NCBI GenBank assembly: GCA_951640165.1
Contig: OX621258.1
Location: forward strand, 4,301,501-4,365,500
DNA from: Pseudoips prasinana
Lineage: Eukaryota > Arthropoda > Insecta > Lepidoptera > Nolidae
Direction: 5' to 3'
Length of the DNA stretch: 64,000 bases
Shown: piece by piece, positions 42,067 through 52,457 of the stretch
Numbering within the stretch: the stretch's first letter is position 1
How the letters are laid out: every line of letters starts with the position of its first letter
Program-made: the position numbers and the translations under genes
The notes under the pieces: model-generated
Told to the model about the DNA's origin: nothing
The model's input: the letters and a program-made list of their open reading frames with translations, nothing else
Database searches by the model: none

Positions 42067-42300
42067 ATTGCATTCTATAATTGCTTAAAAGTAAAGTAAT
42101 ATTTTCTCTTCTTATTGTCTGGTGTAGTAGTAATCCCATTCTAACTTTCTCTCATAGGCGCGCTTCTTCAAATGGCACTTCCAGAAAAATCCCAAAAAAA
42201 AAGTTTAGGCCCAACCCAGGATTTGAACTTATGACCTGGTCGACAACTATTCTGAAAGCGCTTTGTGTCCGTAGATTGCATGTTCCTAACACCACAAATA
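42067..42300 (-). mobile_element. S-G repeat
   Basis: TTAAAAGTAAAGTAATATTT, ATTGTCTGGTGTAGTAGTAA, CTTCTTCAAATGGCACTTCC, CCAGGATTTGAACTTATGAC. The reverse of 15167..15340, with a longer tRNA-like head. Confidence 0.65.
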
Positions 42301-42644
42301 GAGATTTATTTTCTTAAAGTGCTGGCGTAGCTTAAGTTATAAAAAAAATAAGAGGTGTGGCCCATGTTCTACGTCTAGATATGTTTTTAAAGGATGTAAA
42401 CTATCCTGTAATAAGTTACTAAATGTTACTTAAATAGTATTGGTATTTCCATATAAAAAAAAAAACTTGTGTGTACTTATGTACACGCGTTAGAAGTTAT
42501 ACTTCTTAATATACAACTTGAACATAGTTATCAATTTTCATACCACCTAGAACTAACTTCATGCTGTTATTTTTACGATGCGCGCGCGATCATTTTTCTC
42601 CATCGCGCAAAATGAAAGTATAACTTCAAAAAAAAAAAAATATA
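42301..42644. other. unassigned AT-rich DNA
   Basis: Nothing recognised. Confidence 0.3.
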
Positions 42645-42812
42645 TATCACTTCGTCTCTGCCACGGCGGCGAAGCACAACGGGGACTAGCCATCTGAGCG
42701 GGACATTTTATAGCGCACAAGTGTGTGCGCAACCACAGAGGCTCTTTCTATTCCATCCCTCTCATGATCCGATGGCACGACTAGCGACACGACCGAAAGG
42801 AAGTCTAGTACA
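42645..42812 (-). mobile_element. S-D SINE, 3' half, split by FB1
   Basis: CAAGTGTGTGCGCAACCAC, CCCTCTCATGATCCGATGG, GACTAGCGACACGACCG, CTAGTACA. Continues at 43294 with GGACCGACGGCTTTACGTGC. Confidence 0.8.
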
Positions 42813-43293
42813 GGGGCTCTACCGGCTAAGTTACTGAATGTCGATTTCTTAAATGGCGTTGCAATAAATTATACTTTATAGCCTATGTGTTAATCCAGGG
42901 TGTCAGCTAACCCAATGCCAAATAGATTAAAATCGCTCCAGCCGTTTAGACGTGAAGAAGTAACAAACATAGACATATAGTTTGCGAGTGTGTACCTCGC
43001 AAACTATCGCCTTTATAATATTAGTGTGATTAGTAGGATCGACGTGTCCAATTATTGCTTTCTGGCTAATTCATTGCTTTCTAGAAAGTGTTCACATTAT
43101 GTTAAATATAGGTTAAAAATTACTAATTCAATCGTTAAATCGGCTTCCATGAGCACGTGTGACTGCATAAATGGTCCGGAATCGTTTGTCAACGTTGAAG
43201 CCGATTTCACGATTGATTAAGTAATGATTAACCTTTATTTATTTGAACGCCATTTAAGAAATCGATGTTCGGCGACTTAGCCGGTAGAGCCCC
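42813..43293. mobile_element. FB1 foldback MITE containing a Helitron fragment
   Basis: GGGGCTCTACCGGCTAAGTT at left; CGGCGACTTAGCCGGTAGAG then CCCC at right; centre with TCGGCTTCCATGAGCACGTG. 481 bp because a Hel-G piece occupies the left arm. Confidence 0.88.
42866..43029 (-). mobile_element. Hel-G Helitron fragment inside FB1
   Basis: TTTATAGCCTATGTGTTAAT, CCAGGGTGTCAGCTAACCC, GTTTAGACGTGAAGAAGTAA, TATAATATTAGTGTGA. 5' end intact, CTAG hairpin end lost. Confidence 0.75.
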
Positions 43294-43455
43294 AGGACCG
43301 ACGGCTTTACGTGCTCTCCGAGGTACTGGAGTTTTAATCGCCAACTGCCAGACTTCGTTACTGAGAAGTTTTCTTGACAGAAAAAATCTCATATCAGTTT
43401 TGGGCCCTATCCAGGAATGTAGACGCTACCAATAGACCAAAGAGGCGGGCGATTG
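43294..43455 (-). mobile_element. S-D SINE, head half
   Basis: GGACCGACGGCTTTACGTGC, CGCCAACTGCCAGACTTCG, then a degraded box B (CCTATCCAGGAATG). Confidence 0.75.
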
Positions 43456-43817
43456 ATTAATCAGCTTCCCAACCATATAAAGTACGTTAAAACAGACATA
43501 AAGACGTTCTCTGTAAGTTTCTTGTAAGGACGACTACATTTAACACTTCACATTGTTCAGACACTCAATTTTCTTACAAACTTAACAAGAAAACTCAGTT
43601 GATCTCTCAAAGGGTACTTAATTAATCATTTCTTTGTTATGGAGATCGGTATAAATACTTTCCTTCATTTATCATTGAGGGCAGCTCAAAACTTAATAAC
43701 ACTAAGGCTACTTGGACAGCGCAAAGAAATGAAATAGAGCTAAGATTTCGCTAAAAATATAAGAAAGGGTTCCGCATTCAAATTAACTGGCAACATAACA
43801 TAGGTTGTTCATAATAT
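43456..43817. other. unassigned DNA
   Basis: A TATAAATA at about 43650 was considered and rejected as a promoter because no gene follows. Confidence 0.3.
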
Positions 43818-44016
43818 GGCCTTATGGTCTAGTGGTTAATGACCCTGACTGCTAAGACAGAGGTCGTGGGTTCGATCCCGCCTGTTATTTGTTCTGCGTC
43901 TGGGTGTAATTTAACTATAATATGTATTATGTCTAAACATATTCTATATTTCTAAATACATATATCTGTTGTACTATGGCAACCAGATAACTACTAACAG
44001 TTGTCTTGAAAAAATA
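43818..44016 (+). mobile_element. S-C SINE with well-preserved tRNA-like head
   Basis: GGCCTTATGGTCTAGTGG (box A) and CGTGGGTTCGATCCCGCC (box B) with cloverleaf-like spacing, then CTGCGTCTGGGTGTAATTTA and TACTATGGCAACCAGATAAC as in S-B. Cut off by a Helitron at 44017. A tRNA gene was considered, but the S-B body follows. Confidence 0.7.
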
Positions 44017-44314
44017 TCTATACATATTATAAAATCGTAGGAAAGTCAAAACTGTACATGGCATATTTTTTTAAAAAGGATACTTGGGGCGTGATTTACA
44101 TTCGATATCGAAGCCAAAAATACAGTTTGTAGAATTTTTGTCTGTTTGTATATCTGGGCTAATAGTACTGCATGGATTTTCTTCAAATTTTGCATGAATT
44201 TTACTAAGAGGTCGGGTCTACATATAGGCTACATATTATCACGCTATCACCTACGGGGGAGGAGCAGTGATAATTTATAAAATTTAACGCGGGTAAAACC
44301 GCGCGAACAGCTAG
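44017..44314 (+). mobile_element. complete Helitron, Hel-G 3' end with alternative 5' end
   Basis: A|TCTATACATATTATAAAATC at the start; CGTGATTTACATTCGATATC, ACTGCATGGATTTTCTTC, AGGTCGGGTCTACATATAGG; ends CGCGGGTAAAACCGCGCG then AACAGCTAG|T. Sister of 16125..16422. Confidence 0.85.
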
Positions 44315-45015
44315 TAAAAATTAATTACTTGGCATACATAAATTTCGATCTCCTGATGCGTTTTGTATGGGAGATCCAATTGTTTGTATTTTACTAACAG
44401 CAGCTAAGTTTCAAGGATAGAGTGCTAGTACGCCTTGAAAGGCGAGTGAGAGCTCAAACCGTCTAATAAAATAATCTTACAGAAGATCCTGAATGGTCGA
44501 AGTGCTGTACGTAAGTACACGCCAAAAGAAAATTAAGCTACATAAATAAGTCAAACACTGATAAGTCAAAATATAAAAATAAAATTCAGTGTAATCATAA
44601 ATAAGAACGAAAGCCGTACTTCGTGAAACACATTTTCATTGATTACCAATAATCACCCTATTCATTACACACAAAAATGTCTTAATCACCAATTTCCATT
44701 CAAAAACAATAGGCGTTTAAAACTTTTCAGTCCCCCAATGGGGATCCCTAAAAATCCCAACGGCGGACGCCAAATGCCGATGCATTTAGCATAAATTTGC
44801 ACTCTTTGTGAATTTAAATCATTTATCGGAGTCCCTACTGTACGGTAATCCCATTGGCGATTGATTAATGGCATTTTTGACTTATATGTGTTTCATTTTT
44901 CCTCTTTTCCTGGCAAAGTGATAGGGAAAAAATTCCGATATGTTTGCACGCAATTTTTTCAAGAATTGTTCTATGGGAATAGTATCAATAGTTTAATTCA
45001 TATATTTATATAATA
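44315..45015. other. unassigned DNA
   Basis: A 62-codon frame at 44686..44874 (-) is unrecognised. Confidence 0.35.
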
Positions 45016-45286
45016 CTAGCGGCCCAGTACGTGCTTCGCTACGTATAAGGCATAGTAATAAAAAAAATGATTATTAAGTTCATTTATTCAAACAAAACAA
45101 TATTTTAAATTGCTAAAAGATGTTGATTTTACACTTTTTCAAGACTTTTTTAATTTTTTTTTTCTACGCACAAACCTTCCCTGGACTTCCACAAATAATT
45201 CAAGACCAAAATTAGCCAAATCGGTAAAGGCGTTGTTGAGTTATAACATTACAACGAAAAGTGGCATTGATTTTTATATATATAGA
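45016..45286 (-). mobile_element. Hel-L Helitron, complete, Lep1-like
   Basis: On the reverse strand: A|TCTATATATATAAAAATCAA start, GCTAATTTTGGTCTTGAATT, TTGTGGAAGTCCAGGGAAGG, and CGTAGCGAAGCACGTACTGG then GCCGCTAG|T. 271 bp, non-autonomous. It resembles the widespread Lep1 Helitrons by my recollection of their 5' end. Confidence 0.75.
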
Positions 45287-45296
45287 TGTCAGTATA

Positions 45297-45445
45297 GTAT
45301 TCATCATCATCATCATATCAGCCGAAAGAGGTCTACTGCTGGACAAAGGCCTCCCCCAAAGATTTCCACAATTGCCGCTCTTGCGCTTCCCGCATCCAAC
45401 AACTTCCAGCCTCACAAGATCTTCAGTCCATCTTGTATGGGGTCT
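45297..45445 (-). pseudogene. RTE-clade LINE 3' end
   Basis: CATCATCATCATATCAGCCG tail on the complement, GTCTACTGCTGGACAAAGGC, CACAAGATCTTCAGTCCATC. The reverse strand resembles the RTE end at 8622 (KMD-, AG-W, AQ-). About 45 codons, decayed. Confidence 0.65.
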
Positions 45446-46599
45446 TTCGGTTTAAAGAATTTATTTCTCAGAAAGAACATAACAGCAGTTCACTTAACTA
45501 TGAGAAACATTGAAACTAAATCTTATGCACTACTTAACAATATTAGGCGTCGATACCGGAACTTAATCGGGATTATATTTTATTATTTATGTATATTATT
45601 GTATATTTATGTTAATTTATTTGTATATTTATTTATCACCATATTTATTTATCTTTACCAGATATAAATACCTAAGGACATATACGGGGTACAAAAAAGT
45701 AATTTTTAAAGTGGTTCTATTCGTTTCTTTGAGAGCTACAATAGGGGTACAAAAAGGGCACAAACCCAACGCTTAATTACAAGTAAATAAAATCAAATAT
45801 TTTCACATCCTCGTAATATTAATCCCAATATTCCATAGCTACAATGTCCCTCGAAGTTTCTCAGGTGAGGCGAACTCATTATTCATATCTCGCAAAGAAT
45901 CGAACCCTCACTAACAACGGCATGTTCGTCGGAAATTGCGATGTCTTTGTGACTCGGGGCCCTGGTGCAAAAACGTGACGGTTTCGCACGAAGGAGACGG
46001 TTAGGTGATAATAAAATAGGTTGGTGCATTAGTTTGAAGTTACCAGTTTTAACGAGCAATATCCGACTAATATTATGAATGTAGAATATTGTACTTTTGG
46101 ATATTAAGATGTTTTTTGTTCTGAAGAAGAAGAATTTTGATTAAATTTAGCAGGATTAGTTAGTATAACAGATAGGAAACTTTAAATGTGAAAGTTTGTA
46201 TATTTGTAATTTGTAACACGGCTGAACGGATTTAGATATAATTTGGAATCACCTAATGCCTAAGTGGTTAAATTACTGGGCGTCTCCAAAAGAGGACGGT
46301 TAATTATCTAACATTAATCTCTTTATGGCGAAGTACTTAGCAAAACATATAATTGACGCACACAAAGCACATCTTGCGAGACTTGACCACTTGAGACTTC
46401 TGCATAGAAATCTTCTGCATTTTTCCAATCTATTGTAGTAACAGCTACAATTTGTCACAGCTCTTCGTAAAAAGTATAAAAGCAACTTTAAAACTTCACG
46501 ATATAACAATGGTACAATTTTGTACGAGTGGAACAGCTTGAAAATCTATCCTGTGTCGCAGTCAGGGTCAGGCTGCAATCGTTTAATCAGTGCTTTAAA
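45446..46599. other. unassigned AT-rich DNA
   Basis: About 1.15 kb with no gene or repeat I can match. Confidence 0.4.
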
Positions 46600-46800
46600 G
46601 TTATGTAGCACGACTAGCGACACGACCGGAAATAGGTCAGGTACAGGACCGACTGCTTTACGTGTTCTCCGAGGCACGGGGTGGAATACTCTCAATCTTC
46701 GGGCTCATACTGAGAAATTACCTTACAAAAAATTACAAAATTACTTTTTGGCCCGACACGGGATTTGAACTTACGACCTCATTATCTGCAGACTAACGAG
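46600..46800 (-). mobile_element. S-D SINE, head part
   Basis: GCACGACTAGCGACACGACC, GACCGACTGCTTTACGTG, CTTCGGGCTCATACTGAG, GGGATTTGAACTTACGACC. 3' end missing. Confidence 0.75.
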
Positions 46801-47389
46801 CCACACAATATTAAAACAGTTATTATTGTTAAGACAATAGGTAATAATCTATTCTACTATGTGGCGCCATATATGGTATAAAAAAAATAAATCGAAGAAT
46901 AATACTAACAATCCTGATTTACCCCCGATGTTACAGAATCAGCCTCTAAATGTTTTACCCCAGTTCTTTAACATATGAAAAGAATGTCGCTAAAGGGAAG
47001 CCGCCTTTTGTCCGGGTTTAAACTTGATTCCTTTAATATTAAAAATGAAAATGGTTTCATTTTAATGGCGGAAATGGGTTTTATCACGATGCACTTTGGT
47101 ACATAAACTTATGTTATTTACTGTTGTCCCAAGATATTTTATTATTTATTAACCCCTAAAAATGTAATTCTTTATCTAACGAACAAACATATGTCCTTTC
47201 TCCTCTCCTCCCAATGAATGCTGCAATCTTTCTTACGTGCAAAACCACAAAATTAACAAAACAATATTATAGATTCACCGATATAGGTACATGTAAAAGG
47301 AGCCATACACATAATACAAATACTAAATATAAGCATTATCTTAGTATAATTATAATCTTACGTTACATACCACCCCTCTCCTCAAAATA
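46801..47389. other. unassigned DNA
   Basis: Nothing recognised. Confidence 0.35.
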
Positions 47390-47545
47390 AGTAACTCTTT
47401 TTTGGGGAAATTTATAAGATTCTATAATAAACTTCCCAATGATATGAGAGAAGTGTCTACAAATATTTAATATTGCCAAATTGTGTAGCACGGCGTATTA
47501 TTAAATTTCTAAATAACAAACGTGCTTTGGATTGAGTTGTTCTAA
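47390..47545 (+). pseudogene. LINE C-terminal relic
   Basis: One frame reads FIRFYNKLPNDMREVSTN, the YNKLP block of LINE C-termini, then a stop and frameshifts. Very decayed. Confidence 0.5.
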
Positions 47546-47597
47546 GTCGAAACACATAAAAATTTTGTAATTAATCTTAAGAAAAAGTATTTCAAAA

Positions 47598-47772
47598 AGG
47601 ATTCCTACTGAGTTTCTTGCAGTGTATCTCAGTAGCTGCCACGTCATGCACTGCACGGTAAGGTAAAAATATATAATTAAAGTTATGATTTTTTTTTTAA
47701 TCCTACCGAGTTCTCAGGCAGTGTTTCTCAGTGCGTGTCATGCAGTGCACTGTACGATAGGGTAGAAAAAAA
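47598..47772. repeat. imperfect direct repeat, about 100-bp period
   Basis: ATTCCTACTGAGTTTCTTGC (47600) parallels AATCCTACCGAGTTCTCAGG (47700); both continue with CAGTGT-TCTCAGT and GTCATGCA-TGCAC-G. Confidence 0.7.
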
Positions 47773-48104
47773 CGACGACTCCACAACATTGTAATTTTTT
47801 ACGGAACAAATGAATTTTGATATTCAATTAAAATTCAGAATGTACTGCTGAACTAGAACTTTAATTCATAACTGCATTGCGTCCCTATAAATTGTTACAA
47901 ATCATAATTTAATACACTAAAACTATGAAGTATGGATTCAACTTTTGGCACGAAGACCTGGCATGTAAATGTTATGGTGTTTGGTCCATGATAAGAATGG
48001 TGTTAGTTTAGTGTTATCCCGTTCAACTGACTCGCAACGAAATATTGAATACCTATGCCAAAATTCCACAGAAGTGACTTACATTCTGTTATATAGAGCT
48101 TTAA
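47773..48104. other. unassigned DNA
   Basis: May hold a further, unrecognisable unit of the array that follows. Confidence 0.3.
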
Positions 48105-48570
48105 AATAATAACCTTTAACCCGCTTATAGAAGAGTATTTTGTAAGGAACCGCAAACTAAAACACATCTTATACTGTCCGTATACTGGGTTAATATGAGT
48201 CGAACTCATTAAGAGTATAGGTTGTCGTTCACTATAGACACTTAATCGGCTATGACTACAGTACTTTATACCAACAGACTAGTTAAAGCATAATAAATAG
48301 TAATATTTGGGTTAACATAGGACTACTACTCTATATGAGGAAGGATTGTCGCTCCTTATAGGCACTTATGTAAATCGATTGTTACTAGAATACTTTATAA
48401 GAAAGTTCAGACTATCCAAAGTAGAGCTTATGTCTACAACATTTGGTTCAATTTGGTTTGTCGCACACTATAAACTTTTAACCCGCTTGTTAATAAAATA
48501 CTTTGTAAGGTAGATCAGCCTATCTAAAGTAGAGCACATGCTGTGTATAATATTTTTCTATTGAATTATG
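48105..48570. repeat. degenerate tandem array, about 118-bp unit, four units
   Basis: Recurring blocks: TTGTCG(C/T)-CACTATA, TTTAACCCGCTT, ATACTTT(A/G)TAAGG, CTATC(C/T)AAAGTAGAGC. Units begin near 48105, 48221, 48340 and 48458. The last two are the most alike. Confidence 0.65.
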
Positions 48571-49316
48571 CGAGGAGAGAGAACTATGTATTAGAATTTA
48601 TTTTAAATACATTTTGAAAAATATTTTTATATAAAAATAAAAACAATATTTATACATTTGAACGAGCAGTTTAAATTTTCTACATTTCATACATACGATA
48701 CAGATGGGTCACGGTAGAATAAAATATTGGGGGTAGTTTTAAATTGTGTTCCTATAAGTAAAATAATAGCAATGTCAAATTTCAATTCGATAGTGTAGGT
48801 AATTGTTAAATAAGTATATTAATGAGGTCGGAATGACCGACGCATAACCATTACAATATAACCCTTAAACAAAATGTGAATAATACGAGACCCCTCGAAT
48901 TTGAACCTCAACACTTTGGAATAAGGCCCAAAGACAATGAAAAAAATAGAGCAAAGCCTGGTTAAGAGTTTGCTGTATGGGATACAAAGAAAGTCACTTC
49001 TGTTGAATATCAATGATATATCAGTGAACGGGTTCGATATAAAAATTCCATACAAATAATGTTAATGAGTATGAGTGTATCAAATGTAACCTATATCAAA
49101 TGAAATAATGTAATTTGGTATGTTTATTTTTTAATTGGCTTGAAGTGGTAACTTCTCAATAACATTATTTTCATAGGAACATATGATAAAAAATAATCGC
49201 AAAATAAAGTTATTAGGGAAAAATTGACTTACATGTGTAATCCCAACTGTCTTGATCATTTTTGAACACGTTCAATCTTTCCGGCTGTAACAAATACAAA
49301 ATATTATTAAAAAGAA
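48571..49316. other. unassigned AT-rich DNA
   Basis: Nothing recognised. Confidence 0.35.
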
Positions 49317-49610
49317 CTAGCTGTGCCCCGCGGTTTTGTCCGCGTTAAAGTTTATAAATTATACTCTATGGCCCCCCAGGTACTATGCGGTTAGCCGGAA
49401 TGCGGTCAGCCCAATCAATATTGCTGACCGACTGCCCCATCACAGTGCGAATAAAAACCACTTTCTCGTACAAATATCTGAGTACGGTCAGCCGCACGGC
49501 TGGCCGCATTGCGGCTAGCCGCATAGTGAGTAGGAGGCCTAAGTGTTATTCGGATGCATAAACTATATTACTAATACAAAATAAATACGAAAGCTTATAT
49601 TTATATATAA
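49317..49610 (-). mobile_element. Hel-G Helitron split by a MITE
   Basis: CTAGCTGTGCCCCGCGG start, TTATAAATTATACTCTAT up to 49369; resumes TAAGTGTTATTCGGATGC at 49540. The unsplit form at 51340 reads AAATTATAGCCTATGTGTTA then TTCGAATA. Confidence 0.75.
49370..49539. mobile_element. CpG-rich 170-bp MITE inside Hel-G
   Basis: Ends are inverted repeats of about 42 bp (34 matches): GGCCCCCCAGGTACTATGCG at left, CGCATAGTGAGTAGGAGGCC at right, with GCGGTTAGCCGGAATGCGG / CCGCATTGCGGCTAGCCGC inside. Much richer in CpG than its surroundings. No frame. Confidence 0.8.
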
Positions 49611-50094
49611 TAAGGCAGTAAAAGTAAATTATTTTAATAAAAAAATAACATAACATGGTAGTGACCATGCTTTTGACACACTGACAAACTGTGAAGAGAT
49701 GACATACTGAGTGTCAAAACTGAGAACAGATTAAAATTATTTGTCTTCAATAGCTACACTCTTCGACAATAGAACGTTACTGGTCGAATTTCTAACAAAT
49801 GCGATCTCTAGCATTTATATATTTCTTAGATTTATTTAAGTAAACCTTACTTTTACAAATCCAAAGTCATTCTAAATAAAACACAATAAGACTTGTATTC
49901 TTATAAGAGTCTTAAACCCTTATTTTTACACACAGAAACCCCTAAGAGGATAGTGAGGGTAATGTTACGTATCGCGATGCAAGCTATTTCAATATATTGC
50001 GTTCCGTCGTCATGTACCCTTTAATACGTGGCCATGAGAAAAGCGGGAGCGATCGCGGAACGGAGACGGTTATTAATAGGCGTCAGTTAATGGG
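49611..50094. other. unassigned DNA
   Basis: Nothing recognised. Confidence 0.3.
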
Positions 50095-50340
50095 CTCTGT
50101 TTTTAACCCCCATCGTTTTTGCGACAGGGGTTTTAAAACAGAGTGTTATAAGTTTGACATGTCTATGTGTGTCAGTGTGTGGCACCGTAGCTCTCGAACG
50201 AATGGACCAATTTTGATTCAGTTTCTTTTTTGTTTAAAAAGTGAATTAGTCGGGAGTGTACTTACCTATGTTTGATGAAAATCGGTCCAAGATGGCCGCC
50301 GCCACAAAATGGCGGAAAACATATTTTTACACAAGTCCTT
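50095..50340 (+). repeat. dispersed repeat with terminal inverted block
   Basis: CTCTGTTTTTAACCCCC and GGGGTTTTAAAACAGAG form a stem at 50095..50142; then CAGTGTGTGGCACCGTAGC, GAATGGACCAATTTTGATTC, AAAATCGGTCCAAGATGGCC. Resembles a common insect repeat; single copy in this window. Confidence 0.5.
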
Positions 50341-50914
50341 CAATATGGTAATAAAATTAAAGGGCTTGACTAGTAGAATACTATACATTATAAGGGTGCT
50401 ATCTATAATCTTGACTCGAGAGTGTATCTAAGTGAAACGTTTAAATAGGTTAACAGGCGAACTGTAGCATCTCAGTATATACATGAAATCTTGCTATAAG
50501 TGCATAAAAATATATATAAGATTTATAATATTTTTTAATAAATTTTAAATTTTAATCAGTAGTTTTCTCTCTGTTCTTTTCATACGATCTCTATTAGAGA
50601 GATGTATTGACATTTAAACGCTTGCCATACCTCTTACAATATATGTGCGTAATATATAGTTTACTCAATAAATATCGCACTTTATAGTACTATTGTGTCC
50701 ACCAATACCATGGTATTGGTACAGATACATAACAAAACAAAAACAGCCCTTATAACCATAATCCATCATTTCCTATTTTCCTTAACAGAAACTGAGACGG
50801 CAGTATTATATTTCACAACTGGCCGTTAGATATTATTTGCGTACAATTTTTTATCTCCCGCTGTTTTCGTGGCTTGATAATGATAACTTGGCAGATACTA
50901 TGGACATAAAGAAA

Positions 50915-50922
<8 letters not shown>
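50341..50922. other. unassigned AT-rich DNA
   Basis: Contains the perfect palindrome ACCAATACCATGGTATTGGT at 50701..50720; otherwise nothing. Confidence 0.35.

Positions 50923-50977
<55 letters not shown>
50923..50977. repeat. (TA)n microsatellite
   Basis: About 27 uninterrupted TA units after a run of A. Confidence 0.97.
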
Positions 50978-50981
<4 letters not shown>

Positions 50982-51135
50982 CCCTACAAGTACAGATAAT
51001 CCTCAACTTAGTTTATACCAAAGACAATATAACTATATTCGTTTAGTTTCTGTAGGAGTTAATTTGGAACATTATCAGTACAAGCTAGGAAAGCTACCTC
51101 AGCAAATGTTACAGTAAATAATTACTGTAAAAAAT
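50978..51135. other. unassigned spacer
   Basis: Nothing recognised. Confidence 0.3.
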
Positions 51136-51540
51136 AAAATAAAAAAATTTCATTCAAGTAGACTTTAAAAAAGCGCTTGTAAATAGTCAGAACATGATTG
51201 TAGTAATATAGTTAAGTACCTACATATTTCTTGTTACATACATATTTAGGTACACGGATGGTATGAAAACATTAATAAAATTTATTTTATAACTAGCTGT
51301 GCCCCGCGGTTTTATCCGTGTTAAACTTTATAAATTATAGCCTATGTGTTATTCGAATATATAAGCTATATTACTACAAAGTTTCATCAAAATCCTTTCG
51401 GTAGTTTTTGCGTGAAGAAGTAACAAACATACACTCACATAGTCACACACTCACAAACGTTCGCCTTTATAATATTAGTGTGATAGCAATGATATTTAGC
51501 TAGCTTGTATTAAGTTATTGTTACAGAGATTATATTTAAG
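51136..51540 (-). mobile_element. NL1 LINE 3' end split by a Helitron
   Basis: AATTTCATTCAAGTAGACTT, AAAAGCGCTTGTAAATAG up to 51292; resumes AGCAATGATATTTAGCTAGC at 51484. The unsplit version is at 3808..4018. Confidence 0.8.
51293..51483 (-). mobile_element. Hel-G Helitron inside NL1
   Basis: CTAGCTGTGCCCCGCGG at left and AATATTAGTGTGA at right, 191 bp, lying between host A and T as Helitrons do. Both termini are intact. Confidence 0.88.
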
Positions 51541-51734
51541 ATTAACTATCGAAATTTATAGTTTTAGATATATTTTACTATTCAGTCAGAATGGTCTGTA
51601 ACGCTGATCTTCCGATAGCTTAAAAGACGACTATACATAACTGTGTGTGTGCCCATTCATAACTGTAGTAGCGCTTAGTTGGGACCCCAACCACTATAAG
51701 TGTCATCATAGAGAATATAACTATTGCTGTAAGT
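51541..51734. other. unassigned spacer
   Basis: Nothing recognised. Confidence 0.3.
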
Positions 51735-51955
51735 GTTACCTACTTATGAGGTCCTAGATTCAAATCCCGGGTCGGGCCAAAAAGTGATTTTGGGAGTTTT
51801 CCGTAAAAAGAAATTTCTCAGTTTCAGCCCGAAGTCTGGGAATTGGCGGTATTATACCCCCGTGCCTCGGAGAGCGCCTAAAGCCGTCGCGCCGGTCCTG
51901 TACCTGACCACTTTCCGGTCGTGTCGCTCGTCGTTCCATTGGATCTCTGATGATG
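51735..51955 (+). mobile_element. S-D SINE
   Basis: Box B AGATTCAAATCCCGGGTCGG, then CCCGAAGTCTGGGAATTGGC, GAGCGCCTAAAGCCGTC, TCCGGTCGTGTCGCTCGTCG. The GCGCACACACTTG end is missing. Confidence 0.8.
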
Positions 51956-52457
51956 AAATAGAACATGTTGGCGGTGTACGTACGGGACTCGAACTGGTTT
52001 TATTGTTTCATGTTTTGTGTTTTATGTGTCGTGACGTCATTGACGCACTGCGGTTAGGGCCTCTGACCATTTTTATAATTGGTTATGTCAAAAATACATG
52101 CCTATAACTCAAGCAAAAACTTTATATCCGTAACAGAAAAACATGTGTCAAGGTAAATATGACTTTATTGCGGCTACATAGAGAAGGATTTACCGTGACA
52201 AGTTTTAATTTATTACGGTCTTTTAACATATACATGGCAGAATTGAATGAAACAGCGTTATTTTTAACTGACTAACAAGAGGAATTTTTCAATTGTATGT
52301 TTGTTACGTGATTTCTCCGTTATTTTAGGGCGCAGATTCGAGTAAAGAAGGAGGTAATTAATTCAAATAGGTTTTTTCTTTTATGTTATTATTTTTCCAT
52401 TGTGGTGTAGTTTTGATAATTGGTTTTATTCGCAAACATAGGCTGTTGCAGTTACCG
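51956..52457. other. unassigned DNA
   Basis: Nothing recognised. Confidence 0.3.

Noticed and set aside
43640..43690. TATAAATA promoter
   Set aside because: No downstream frame or splice signal supports a gene.
45110..45667. 185-codon plus-strand ORF
   Set aside because: It runs through a Helitron and an antisense RTE end; the apparent length is due to chance.
50701..50720. 20-bp perfect palindrome as an operator
   Set aside because: An isolated short palindrome in AT-rich DNA; no gene nearby to regulate.
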